Under the pieces are notes generated by a model. That model saw only the letters and a list, made by a program, of their open reading frames with translations. It was not told the origin of the DNA and ran no database searches. Positions 45,992 to 54,687 of a stretch of DNA of 64,000 bases are shown piece by piece (position 1 is the stretch's first letter; the number at the start of each line of letters is the position of its first letter). The stretch lies in assembly GCA_964384205.1 (NCBI GenBank), contig CAYLKS010000007.1, positions 7,547 through 71,546 on the forward strand, written 5' to 3'. A program made the position numbers and the translations under genes. This stretch comes from CAYLKS01 sp964384205 [NCBI: uncultured bacterium]. GTDB taxonomy: Bacteria; JAGOEH01.

Positions 45992-47052
45992 AAATTGTCT
46001 ATTATAGTTTTAAATTTATTTCCGATTATATCAGTAGAATAATTGTTTATTATATATTGTCTTGCCTTTTTGCCGATTGATTTTCTTAATTCAGGATTTT
46101 TAATTAGTAGTTCTAATTTATTATACCATTCTTCTTTATTTTTTGCTAAAAATCCGTTTTCCCCATCAATTATAAATTCTTTATTTACATCTGTAAGAGT
46201 TGCAATAACTGGAATTTCTAATGCCATATACTGGAAAGCTTTTAAACCACATTTCCCGAGCACCCATTCTTCAATGAATAAAGGGTATAGTCCTATATCA
46301 AATTTTTGTATTGTAGAGATTTCTATATCAGGACTCCAATCAATGGCAGTACATTCAATGTTAGTAAATTTAAAGTTTTTGTTTCCCATAATCATTATTT
46401 CAAAATCATAATTCTTTTTTAATTCTTCTAATATATCTTCTATTGCATATAAATAAGCTGAGGTGGTTACACTTCCTGACCAGCCAATTACTATTTTTTT
46501 ATTATTTTTGTTTTTTATAGGTATATATTTTTTAGTATTTATTGCAGAGGGAATTACAACCATCTTTGTTTCATAATCTGGTATATATTTATAGAAAAAT
46601 CTTGTTGCTGAAAAAACGTATTTAGAATATTTAAAATAATTAAAATACCTTTTGGGATTCCTAAAATATGAAATAAAAGTTTTTTGTTTACTTTTATGTG
46701 GGAGGAAAATAAAATCATCAATATCATAGATTATTTTATTTTTAAATATTTTTAGATATATTTTTTCAAAAAATGGTAAATAAATAGGGAAAAGTTCTAA
46801 ATGAATATAAATTATATCATATCTATGAAAAATTATCAAAAGGAATATCCTTTTAATTAAGTTTTTTGCAAATATCAATAATTTTAATAGCATATTATTA
46901 GAATTGTGTATTAAATTATATTCTCTTTTTGACCAAAATGGAAAGAATTTTATATTATATCCATTTAGAAAAGGAATAAATTGTTCGAATCTAAAACGTT
47001 GTGAAGGAGCTTGATTTTTTGGATAAGGAACAAAAAAGACAATATTTTTCAT
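45988..47052 (-). CDS. GT4-type glycosyltransferase
   Basis: 354 residues, GT-B fold. The N-terminal domain starts NIVFFVPYPKNQAPSQRFRFEQF. The C-terminal domain has VIGWSGSVTTSAYLY, FDIGLYPL and GLKAFQYMALEIPVIAT, where the glutamate of MALEIPV corresponds to the E-x7-E donor-site region, then IIDGENGFLAKNKEEW. Such enzymes build surface polysaccharide or LPS. Donor and acceptor are not deducible. No ribosome site precedes the ATG, while a promoter ends six bases upstream. Confidence 0.8.
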   Translation of the reverse strand: MKNIVFFVPYPKNQAPSQRFRFEQFIPFLNGYNIKFFPFWSKREYNLIHNSNNMLLKLLIFAKNLIKRIFLLIIFHRYDIIYIHLELFPIYLPFFEKIYLKIFKNKIIYDIDDFIFLPHKSKQKTFISYFRNPKRYFNYFKYSKYVFSATRFFYKYIPDYETKMVVIPSAINTKKYIPIKNKNNKKIVIGWSGSVTTSAYLYAIEDILEELKKNYDFEIMIMGNKNFKFTNIECTAIDWSPDIEISTIQKFDIGLYPLFIEEWVLGKCGLKAFQYMALEIPVIATLTDVNKEFIIDGENGFLAKNKEEWYNKLELLIKNPELRKSIGKKARQYIINNYSTDIIGNKFKTIIDNF

Positions 47053-47058
47053 ATAGTT

Positions 47059-47086
47059 ATGATATATAAATTTTATGAAAATACAA
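47059..47086 (-). promoter_or_regulatory. Promoter giving a probable leaderless GT4 transcript
   Basis: On the minus strand TTGTAT (47086-47081), a 16-base spacer and TATCAT (47064-47059) are followed by six bases and the ATG at 47052. Initiation would fall on or beside the start codon. Confidence 0.45.
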
Positions 47087-47220
47087 GTCTATTTTTAATT
47101 TTTCTCTTTGGATAAAAAATTAATTTAAAAATATATTTTTTTAAAAAAAATATCTTGACTTTTCAATTAAATTTTTTAGTTTATAGTTGATAACAATTTT
47201 TTTTAAAAAGGAGTTTTTAT

Positions 47221-49568
47221 ATGATATTAAGATTTTTCATATTAATTATATTTTTTTTTTATCTTGCACTGTAATTTTTAATAATAAAAAGGAGAATGTA
47301 GCTATTAAAAATAATAGTACCATTATTCCAGAGCCTTTAGAATATCACCAAAAAGATGGTTGTTTCAAGTTTGATTCTAATATTACATTTAAATATGATA
47401 AAAATAATGAAGATATAAAAAGAGTTGTTGAAAAATTTATTTCACAATTCGAAAAGGTTTCTGGATTTCATTTTAGTGATTCGAGAGATAATAAAATTAT
47501 CAATATATCTTTAGTTGATGGGAATATATATGGGGATGAAGGATATTCAATTGATATAGATAGTAATAAAATTGATATATCTGCTAATAAGTGGCCGGGT
47601 ATTTTTTATGCCTTTATTACCTTAGAGCAGATGCTTCCTGCTGAGTTTTTTTCAAAAGAGGTTCAAAAAGATATTGATTGGAATGTCCCACAGGTCAGGA
47701 TTTTTGATAAACCTAGGTTTAAATGGCGTGGTTTTATGCTTGATGTATCAAGACATTTTTTTTCTGTTAGCACAATAAAAAATTTTCTTGATTATCTTTC
47801 ATTACATAAAATAAATAAATTTCATTGGCATCTTATTGATGATCAAGGTTGGAGAATTGAAATTAAAAAATACCCTAAATTAACAGAAGTCGGTGCATGG
47901 AGAGTCGACCGTGAAGATAAGCATTGGAGGAATAGAGAACCACAAAAACCTGGTGAAAAGGCTACTTATGGTGGTTATTATACTCAAGAAGAAATTAGAG
48001 AAGTTATAAAATATGCTGGTGAGAGGAATATTGAAGTAATTCCAGAAATAGAAATGCCAGGACATTGTACATCTGCAATTGCTTCTTATCCGTGGCTTAC
48101 ATGTAGAAGTGATAGAGTATATACTGTACCTCCTGGAAGTATTTGGCCAATAAAGGATGTATATTGTCCAGGAAAAGAAACAACATTCGAATTTTTGGAA
48201 GATGTGTTAAAAGAGGTGATAGAATTATTTCCCTCAAAATATATACATATTGGAGGTGATGAAGTAGATAAAACAGAATGGGAAAAGTGCCCTTATTGCC
48301 AAAAACGGATGAAAGAAGAAGGCTTAAAAGATGTTAGTGAACTTCAAAGTTATTTTATTAAAAGAATTGAAAAATTTCTGAATAAAAATGGAAGGATTTT
48401 AATAGGTTGGGATGAGATTTTGGAAGGTGGCCTTGCACCGAATGCTGTGGTTATGTCATGGAGAGGAGTTAAAGGAGGAATCATCGCTGCAAAAGAAAAA
48501 CATTATGTTGTTATGAGTCCTACTTCGCATTGTTATTTTGATTATTATCAAGGAGATCCTGATAAAGAACCTCTTGCTATAGGTGGTTATACAACCTTAA
48601 AAAAGGTTTATTCTTATGAACCTATTCCAAAAGAGTTAAATGAAGAAGAAGCTAAATATGTTATGGGAGCACAGGCTAATCTATGGACTGAGTATGTTCC
48701 CAACCAAAAACATGCAGAATATATGACCTTTCCAAGGATTGCTGCTTTATCTGAAGTCTTATGGAGTAATAAAGAAAGTAAAAATTGGGAGGATTTTAAA
48801 AGAAGAATATTAAGAATGATGAAGATATATGATTTATTAGATATAAATTATGCGAAAAGTATTTTTGCTGTCGATATTCGTTCTTTTTTTGATAAAGAGC
48901 AACAAAAAATTCTTGTTAAAATGGAAACACAATCTTTTAATCCAGAGATATATTTTACGCTTGATGGTTCAGATCCTGATAATTCTTCTATAAGATATAA
49001 AAAACCAGTTGAGATTAAAAAAACATGTCTGATTAAAGCAGTATCTTATTTAAATGGTAAAAAAGTTAGTGGAGTTTCTAATGTTGAGTTTTTTTATCAT
49101 AAAGCACTTGGCAAGAAAATTAATTTAAAATTTCCATATTCTGAGAAATATTTTGCTAATGGAGATTTTTCTTTAGTTGATGGTTTTAAAGGTAGTATGT
49201 TATATAGTGATTCTTTGTGGCAGGGTTTTTGGGGGACAGATCTTGTTGCTACAATAGATTTAGAGAAAATTAGTCCCATAAAATATATATCAATAAATTT
49301 TTTACAGAGTGTAGGTTCGTGGATTTTTTTACCTAAAAAAATAGAATTTTTCATTTCATCCAATGGCAATGATTATAAAAGAGTAGCTGTTTTTGATAAT
49401 GTTGAAGTGAGAGAAAATTTTATTATTAAAACATTTGAAAAGCAGCTTGATTCTGAAAAAGCAAGATTTGTTAGGATTTTTGCTAAGAATATTGAAAAAT
49501 GTCCTCAGTGGCATCCAGGCGCAGGAGATAAAGCCTGGTTATTTGCTGATGAAATTATAGTAAATTAA
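47221..49568 (+). CDS. GH20 beta-N-acetylhexosaminidase, probable lipoprotein, with a 5' T10 frameshift
   Basis: About 780 residues. Domains: a GH20b alpha/beta domain (about 30-140), the GH20 barrel with HWHLIDDQGWRIEIK and the catalytic pair in HIGGDEVDKTEW, a chitobiase-type C-terminal segment (FTLDGSDPDNSS), and a discoidin (F5/8 C) domain at the end. It removes terminal GlcNAc/GalNAc. The best start, ATG 47221, has AAAAAGGAG (47205-47213) seven bases upstream and encodes MILRFFILIIFFF, but the T10 run at 47251-47260 puts it out of frame with the enzyme. One extra T or two fewer would join it to LSC-TVIF, a perfect lipobox. The in-frame alternative (TTG 47187) lies upstream of that ribosome site and gives no proper signal peptide. 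A TTGACT at 47155 may be the -35. Confidence 0.85.
47251..47260 (+). repeat. T10 homopolymer inside the GH20 signal-peptide region
   Basis: Ten consecutive T bases interrupt the frame between the well-placed ATG 47221 and the GH20 coding frame. It may be a sequencing or assembly error, a slippage site for polymerase, or a phase-variable tract. Confidence 0.8.
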
Positions 49569-49576
49569 ATTTATTT

Positions 49577-49604
49577 TTGAAACTTTTTTTTATTTTTGTA
49601 ATTT
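49577..49604 (+). promoter_or_regulatory. Possible promoter of cutA
   Basis: TTGAAA (49577-49582), a 16-base spacer and TAATTT (49599-49604), eight bases before the cutA ATG, which has no ribosome site. Weak boxes in AT-rich DNA, so tentative. Confidence 0.3.
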
Positions 49605-49612
49605 AAATAGCT

Positions 49613-49933
49613 ATGAATGAAAAATATATTGTTGTTATCACTACATGTGATAGTAGAGAGATAGCTGAAAAAATTTCTAATTTTTTAGTGACAAATAAAT
49701 TAGCAGCATGTGTTCAGATTTCTAATGAAATAAATAGTGTATATATATGGAAAAATAATATTGAGAATTCTACTGAATATTATTGTATTATAAAAACTAA
49801 AGAGAATTTATTTCATAAAGTGGCAGAATCCATAAAAAAAATACATAATTATGAAGTGCCAGAGATTATTGCTTTGCCAATTATATATTTGAGTAATGAT
49901 TATAAAAAATGGATTGATGAAAATACATTGTAA
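49613..49933 (+). CDS. cutA: CutA1-type divalent-cation tolerance protein
   Basis: 106 residues. VITTCDSREIAEKISNFLV, LAACVQI and VYIWKNNIENSTEYYCIIKT followed by HNYEVPEIIALPI match the trimeric CutA1 family over its full length. The role is loosely linked to copper or other metal tolerance and remains unclear. No Shine-Dalgarno sequence precedes the ATG. Followed 24 bases later by hydE. Confidence 0.92.
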   Translation: MNEKYIVVITTCDSREIAEKISNFLVTNKLAACVQISNEINSVYIWKNNIENSTEYYCIIKTKENLFHKVAESIKKIHNYEVPEIIALPIIYLSNDYKKWIDENTL

Positions 49934-49957
49934 AATATAGAGAAGAAGGAGTATTTT

Positions 49958-51013
49958 GTGGATATTAAAGATAAAAAAGATATAATTTATTATTTAGGGG
50001 TATCAGAAGAGGAGAAGATACGGGAATTATTTGATTATGCTTATAAAGTAAAAGTTGAGAATGTTGGGAAATTTGTATATTTCAGAGGGATTATTGAGTT
50101 TAGTAATATTTGCACGAAAAATTGTTATTATTGTGGTATAAGAAAAGATAATACAAAGATAAAAAGATTTTCAATGACAGAAGATGAGATTATAGAATTA
50201 GCTTTATGGGCTTATGAAAATAATTATGGATCTATTGTTTTGCAGTCTGGTGAGAGAAAGGATAAAGATTTTGTTTTATTTATAGAGAAGGTTTTAAAGA
50301 AAATAAAAAAATTATCCAATGATAAACTGGGCATTACATTATCTGTAGGTGAGCAGGATTATGATACATATAAAAGGTGGTTTGATGCTGGTGCACACAG
50401 ATATTTATTGAGAATAGAAGCATCAGACAGAGAATTGTATGAAAAATTGCATCCTGCAGATCATAGCTATGATGTAAGATTAAAATGTCTTGAATCATTA
50501 CGTGATATAGGTTATCAGGTTGGTACAGGTGTTATGATTGGGTTACCTTTTCAAACACTTGAAAATCTTGCTAATGATATTTTATTTTTTAAAAAAATGG
50601 ATATAGATATGATTGGTATGGGACCGTATATTATTCATGAAGATACACCTATTATTAAATATGTTGATAGTTTTGATAAAGAAAGTCAGCTTAATCTTGC
50701 TCTTAAAATGATTGCTGTAACGAGGATATTTTTGAAAGATGTTAATATTGCATCCACTACTGCGTTGCAAGCATTAAAGCATATAGGTAGAGAATTGGGA
50801 TTGATGGCAGGAGCAAATATTATTATGCCAACAATAACTGATACAAAATATAGGCAATTATATTTATTATATCAGGATAAACCTTGTATTGATGAAAATG
50901 CAGGACTTTGCAGAAATTGCCTCCAGGCACGTATAGAATCAATTGGTGAAAAAATAGGATTTAATGAATGGGGCGATTCGCCTCATTATTTTAAAAAAGT
51001 AAGGGAGTCTTAA
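49958..51013 (+). CDS. hydE: [FeFe]-hydrogenase maturase HydE (radical SAM)
   Basis: 351 residues. The radical-SAM cluster motif NICTKNCYYCG lies at about residues 50-60 after YFRGIIEFS, the HydE/BioB-class start. VLQSGERKD and VGTGVMIGLPFQT are further family features, and the C-terminal CxxNA-like region has CIDENAGLCRNCL. HydE helps make the H-cluster dithiolate/diiron subcluster. The start is GTG with AAGGAG nine bases upstream. No hydrogenase, HydF or HydG gene is in the window. It overlaps the LD-carboxypeptidase gene by one base. Confidence 0.92.
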   Translation: MDIKDKKDIIYYLGVSEEEKIRELFDYAYKVKVENVGKFVYFRGIIEFSNICTKNCYYCGIRKDNTKIKRFSMTEDEIIELALWAYENNYGSIVLQSGERKDKDFVLFIEKVLKKIKKLSNDKLGITLSVGEQDYDTYKRWFDAGAHRYLLRIEASDRELYEKLHPADHSYDVRLKCLESLRDIGYQVGTGVMIGLPFQTLENLANDILFFKKMDIDMIGMGPYIIHEDTPIIKYVDSFDKESQLNLALKMIAVTRIFLKDVNIASTTALQALKHIGRELGLMAGANIIMPTITDTKYRQLYLLYQDKPCIDENAGLCRNCLQARIESIGEKIGFNEWGDSPHYFKKVRES

Positions 51014-51951
51014 TGGTGAAACCTAAAAAATTAGAAAAAGGAGATACTATTGGTATTGTTTCTTTAGCTTCTCCACCATTTGGAATTTCGGATATTATGT
51101 TTGCTAAAAAGCAATTGGAAAATATGGGATTTAATGTGATATTATCGGAATATATTAGTGAGCAGTATAAATATTTAGCAGGCGAAGATGATAAAAGATT
51201 GCAGGAATTTTATAGATTTCTGGAAGATAAATCAATAAAAGCAATAATGTCTACCAGAGGTGGATATGGCACTGGAAGATTTTTGAGAAAATTAGATTTT
51301 GAAAAAATAAAAGATAATCCTAAGATAATTATAGGATATAGTGATATAACTTCTTTATTACTTGCAATTTATAAAAAAACAGGGCTTGTTACCTTTTATG
51401 GGCCAATGTTTACATCAGAATTTGCATCATCCGATATATCTTATACTAAAGATAAATTTATTGATACATTAGTGAATCTAAAATATCCGATAGAAATATC
51501 TGGCTGTAATAGTGATAAAGTATATATTTTTAGAGATGGCTATGCAGAAGGAGAATTAGTTGGGGGATGTTTGTCACTTATTGTATCGACACTTGGCACA
51601 CCTTATGAAATTGATACAGACGGAAAGATTTTATTTTTTGAAGATGTTGGTGAAGCGCCATATAGGATTGATGCTATGTTAACTCATCTAATTAATGCAG
51701 GAAAATTTGATAAATTAGCAGGGCTTGTTATAGGAGAAATGATAGATTGTACTCCTAATAGAGGTTTTCCAATGGGAAGCTTTCATTGGGAGGAAGTGAT
51801 TTTAGATAGGATTAAAGATTTTTCTTTTCCTGTAATCTCTGGGATATGTTTTGGTCATGGAAAGCAAAAAGCAACAATTCCTATTGGCACAAAAGCAAGA
51901 ATTGATACTGAATTGAAAAAATTAATTTTATTAGAGGTACCTGTTTTGTAG
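51013..51951 (+). CDS. ldcA: LD-carboxypeptidase (S66, muramoyltetrapeptide carboxypeptidase)
   Basis: 312 residues. KLEKGDTIGIVSLASPP at the start, STRGGYGTGRFL (nucleophile-elbow region), IIGYSDITSLL and FFEDVGEAPYRIDAMLTHL (catalytic Glu) and a late FGHG with the catalytic His define the S66 family. It trims the terminal D-Ala from cytoplasmic murein tetrapeptides in peptidoglycan recycling. No signal peptide. Its ATG overlaps the hydE stop (TAATG). Confidence 0.92.
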   Translation: MVKPKKLEKGDTIGIVSLASPPFGISDIMFAKKQLENMGFNVILSEYISEQYKYLAGEDDKRLQEFYRFLEDKSIKAIMSTRGGYGTGRFLRKLDFEKIKDNPKIIIGYSDITSLLLAIYKKTGLVTFYGPMFTSEFASSDISYTKDKFIDTLVNLKYPIEISGCNSDKVYIFRDGYAEGELVGGCLSLIVSTLGTPYEIDTDGKILFFEDVGEAPYRIDAMLTHLINAGKFDKLAGLVIGEMIDCTPNRGFPMGSFHWEEVILDRIKDFSFPVISGICFGHGKQKATIPIGTKARIDTELKKLILLEVPVL

Positions 51952-51956
51952 TTTTT

Positions 51957-53450
51957 TTAATACTGAGATTTTTTGAATTTCTCAAAGAGATAGTTATATT
52001 TTTCTTTCAATAATTTGTTATAGTGTATATTTTGAGGTAGTGCAGGTTTATATTGCCATTCTTTAGAAATTTGCATAAGAGCCTTTTCTAACTCCCATTT
52101 ATGTAAAAAGAGTTTTCCATGGAGAGATTTTACTGCTTTTATTTGATTCTCTGAGAATAGGGAAGGGGTTAATACAAGTTTTGCATACGATGAATCTATA
52201 TAGATGCTGTCTGCTTTAGCAAGTTTTATTATTTTTACTGCCATAGAAGATTGTATATTTGCTTTATTTTCTATATAGGATTTCAGGCGAATAGCATTTG
52301 TATAATTTTTATTCTGCAATTGTTTTAGTTTGCTTATTGTTGAGTCGTCAAGGTTATATTTATTTTTTAATTCAATTAGTAAGTTTTCAGAAATTATATA
52401 AGTAATAGGTTTATATACTTGAGTCTGGAAAACATTTTGCATAAAAAATAGGCTAATAAAACTTATTCCACCCGCAATTATAGGTGTTAATACCCATCCA
52501 GAAGCTATTTTCCCTAATAATTTAAAATTTATTCCTTTAACTCCTTTTGCAACACCTATGCCGATAACACCGCCTACAACTGCTTGGGAACTGGAAACAG
52601 GAACCAATGGCAGTGGAGGGAGCCCTATTGATGAGATAAAATTTGCTATAGAGGAAGATGAGAATATAAATAGTACCAGAGATTCAGACAAAACCACAAT
52701 TAATGCTGTAACTGGCGATAGCTTGAATAGTTCGTTCCCGACAGTCATCATTACTTTTTTTGAATAAGTGATTATTCCTAACGATATTGCGATCGCTCCT
52801 ATCAGAAATAGTTGTTGAGTGCTTGTAAGAACGAATAAGTTTCCAATATTTATATTTTTAAATGGAGATGAAGTTATAAATACTCCCATTACATTAGCTA
52901 TATTATTTGCACCTAATGAATAGGCACCAAAAGCACCGACTAAGATTAGACTTATTCTGGTGTATAAATCCAGAGATAGAAGGTGTATTTTTGCTTTATT
53001 GAGACATTTTTGAGTGATTTTAAATAAAATAAATGCAAATATGGCGGTGAGAATAGGGCAGAATATCCAGGTTGATACAATCTTTTTTAAAGAGTTAACA
53101 TCTGTGACAAAATTAGAAAAAAAGTTCCATCCTATAATTGCTCCAACAATTGCCTGGGATGTTGAGACCGGTAATTTTAATTTTGTCATCCATGTAACTG
53201 ATATAGCAGCTGCAAGAGCAACTGTAAAGGCACCACCAATAGCATTGACATCACCTAATTTTCCTAATGTATGAGCAGCACCAGTTCCGCTTATAACAGC
53301 GCCTAAAATTACAAAAATACTGGCAATAATTGCTGCTGTTTTAAACTTTACCATTTTTGATCCTACAGCAGTACCAAAAATGTTAGCAGTATCATTTGCG
53401 CCTAATGACCATCCTAAAAATAATCCACTAATTAGATAGATAAATATCAC
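51957..53450 (-). CDS. pit: PiT-family inorganic phosphate transporter
   Basis: 497 residues. The two PiT signatures are present: GANDTANIFGTAVGS near the start and GANNIANVMGVF in the second half, with about ten helices. A soluble C-terminal tail of about 150 residues (about 345-497) is charged and helical and is not part of the usual transporter core. It imports phosphate with a cation. The partner DUF47 gene lies 23 bases upstream in the same operon. Confidence 0.93.
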   Translation of the reverse strand: MIFIYLISGLFLGWSLGANDTANIFGTAVGSKMVKFKTAAIIASIFVILGAVISGTGAAHTLGKLGDVNAIGGAFTVALAAAISVTWMTKLKLPVSTSQAIVGAIIGWNFFSNFVTDVNSLKKIVSTWIFCPILTAIFAFILFKITQKCLNKAKIHLLSLDLYTRISLILVGAFGAYSLGANNIANVMGVFITSSPFKNINIGNLFVLTSTQQLFLIGAIAISLGIITYSKKVMMTVGNELFKLSPVTALIVVLSESLVLFIFSSSSIANFISSIGLPPLPLVPVSSSQAVVGGVIGIGVAKGVKGINFKLLGKIASGWVLTPIIAGGISFISLFFMQNVFQTQVYKPITYIISENLLIELKNKYNLDDSTISKLKQLQNKNYTNAIRLKSYIENKANIQSSMAVKIIKLAKADSIYIDSSYAKLVLTPSLFSENQIKAVKSLHGKLFLHKWELEKALMQISKEWQYKPALPQNIHYNKLLKEKYNYLFEKFKKSQY

Positions 53451-53473
53451 TACTATCTTCTCCTATTAGAGCA

Positions 53474-54115
53474 TTAGATCATACGTTTTATAGTATATAC
53501 TGCTAATCTGTCAGCAACATCTTCTGCTTCATCTGCTATGTGTTCTATATGAAATGTAAAATCTCTCAGGTGTATTTTTATGGCAAGCTCAATATCTTGT
53601 AAAAAGATATATCGCTTTATGCTTTCTGCAATTTTATCAGATTCTTTTTCATAAACATAAACTTTATTGATATAATCACGTACAGAATTAATATCTGTAA
53701 AATATGCACGAATCGCTCTAACTAATTCTTCAACAGAATTTATAACAACATCAGTTAATTCTATATATTTTATTTTTAAATCTTGTAAGATAAAAGGTTT
53801 TTCTATAGAAAATTGAAGTAATGTTTCATTAAGTAAATTTAGAATATTATCTGTAACTTCTAATAAAGCTAATACATCGCCCCTTGATTCAGGGATTAGA
53901 GTATATAAATATAATTGATTTTCTATGTCTCGTCTTAATTCATCTCCTTTTGATTCATATTTATCAACAATATCAAGCCGTTCTTCAAAATCATTTAATT
54001 CATTATTCATATAAAACTTAATAGCCTGCTTGAATTCTGTAGCACCTTTAATTATTATGTCTAAGAATGTAGCTATTTTTAACTCTAATTCTTTAGATTT
54101 TTTGAATATATTCAT
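53474..54115 (-). CDS. DUF47 / PhoU-like phosphate-transport accessory protein
   Basis: 213 residues, almost all alpha-helical. The pattern DFEERLDIVDKYESKGDELRRDIE and later VYEKESDKIAESIKRYIF gives the ExxxD(E)xxR-type metal-binding repeats of DUF47/PhoU. These proteins almost always accompany Pit transporters and are thought to control them. AGGAG stands seven bases before the ATG. Confidence 0.9.
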   Translation of the reverse strand: MNIFKKSKELELKIATFLDIIIKGATEFKQAIKFYMNNELNDFEERLDIVDKYESKGDELRRDIENQLYLYTLIPESRGDVLALLEVTDNILNLLNETLLQFSIEKPFILQDLKIKYIELTDVVINSVEELVRAIRAYFTDINSVRDYINKVYVYEKESDKIAESIKRYIFLQDIELAIKIHLRDFTFHIEHIADEAEDVADRLAVYTIKRMI

Positions 54116-54198
54116 TTGTATGCTCCTTCTTTCTTTATTATAAGAGATTATTTTATAATAAAGAAATTTTTGATAACTTCAAAATGTAATATTTATTT

Positions 54199-54687
54199 TT
54201 ACCATACTGTAAGTATTTTATTTACTATATCTTCTGATAAATTTTTTGTTACTTTTGTTTTAATTTCTTCTTCATTTTCAGTAAGATAGTTATATGTAAG
54301 ATGATTAGATAATCCAGATGAACTCCAGAATGTTTTATTTTCTTTTTTATTTATACATTTTGCAGATACTGTAATTTTTAAGTCATATTGACTTACATCT
54401 TCATTTCTCCCATAGGTGTAAGGTTTATTTTCATAATTTAATATAGTAATATTTAGAATTAAATCGGCATCATCAGGATTATTGACTATTTTTAATCTTC
54501 CATTGTCTATAAAAGCATTAATTATATTTTCATATAATGTTTCTGATAATTCTCCTATGGCAGTTCTATTTTCTATAGGATAGAGATAAATTGTTTTAAT
54601 ATCTGGAGGAATACTATCAGAAGTGCTGTAATACCAGCATCTTACGAATATAATTAATAGAAAGAGCAATATAATTTTATTTTTCAT
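54199..54687 (-). CDS. LptE-like LPS-assembly lipoprotein
   Basis: About 162 residues. ATG 54687 is chosen because it follows AAAGGA and starts a short hydrophobic signal, KIILLFLLIIFVRC, ending in a Cys; a longer frame from 54768 has no signal character. The mature part has the LptE-type progression IKTIYLYPIENRTAIGELSETLYENI, then RLKIVNNPDDADLILNITI and YDLKITV. LptE plugs the LptD barrel that inserts LPS into the outer membrane. The residue before the Cys is Arg, unusual for a lipobox. It overlaps the transglycosylase gene by 11 bases. Confidence 0.72.
   Translation of the reverse strand: MKNKIILLFLLIIFVRCWYYSTSDSIPPDIKTIYLYPIENRTAIGELSETLYENIINAFIDNGRLKIVNNPDDADLILNITILNYENKPYTYGRNEDVSQYDLKITVSAKCINKKENKTFWSSSGLSNHLTYNYLTENEEEIKTKVTKNLSEDIVNKILTVW

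Noticed and set aside
47155-47185. TTGACT with a distant TTTATA as promoter of the GH20 gene
   Set aside because: The spacer would be 19 bases and the -10 is poor; mentioned with the gene but not listed as a separate site.
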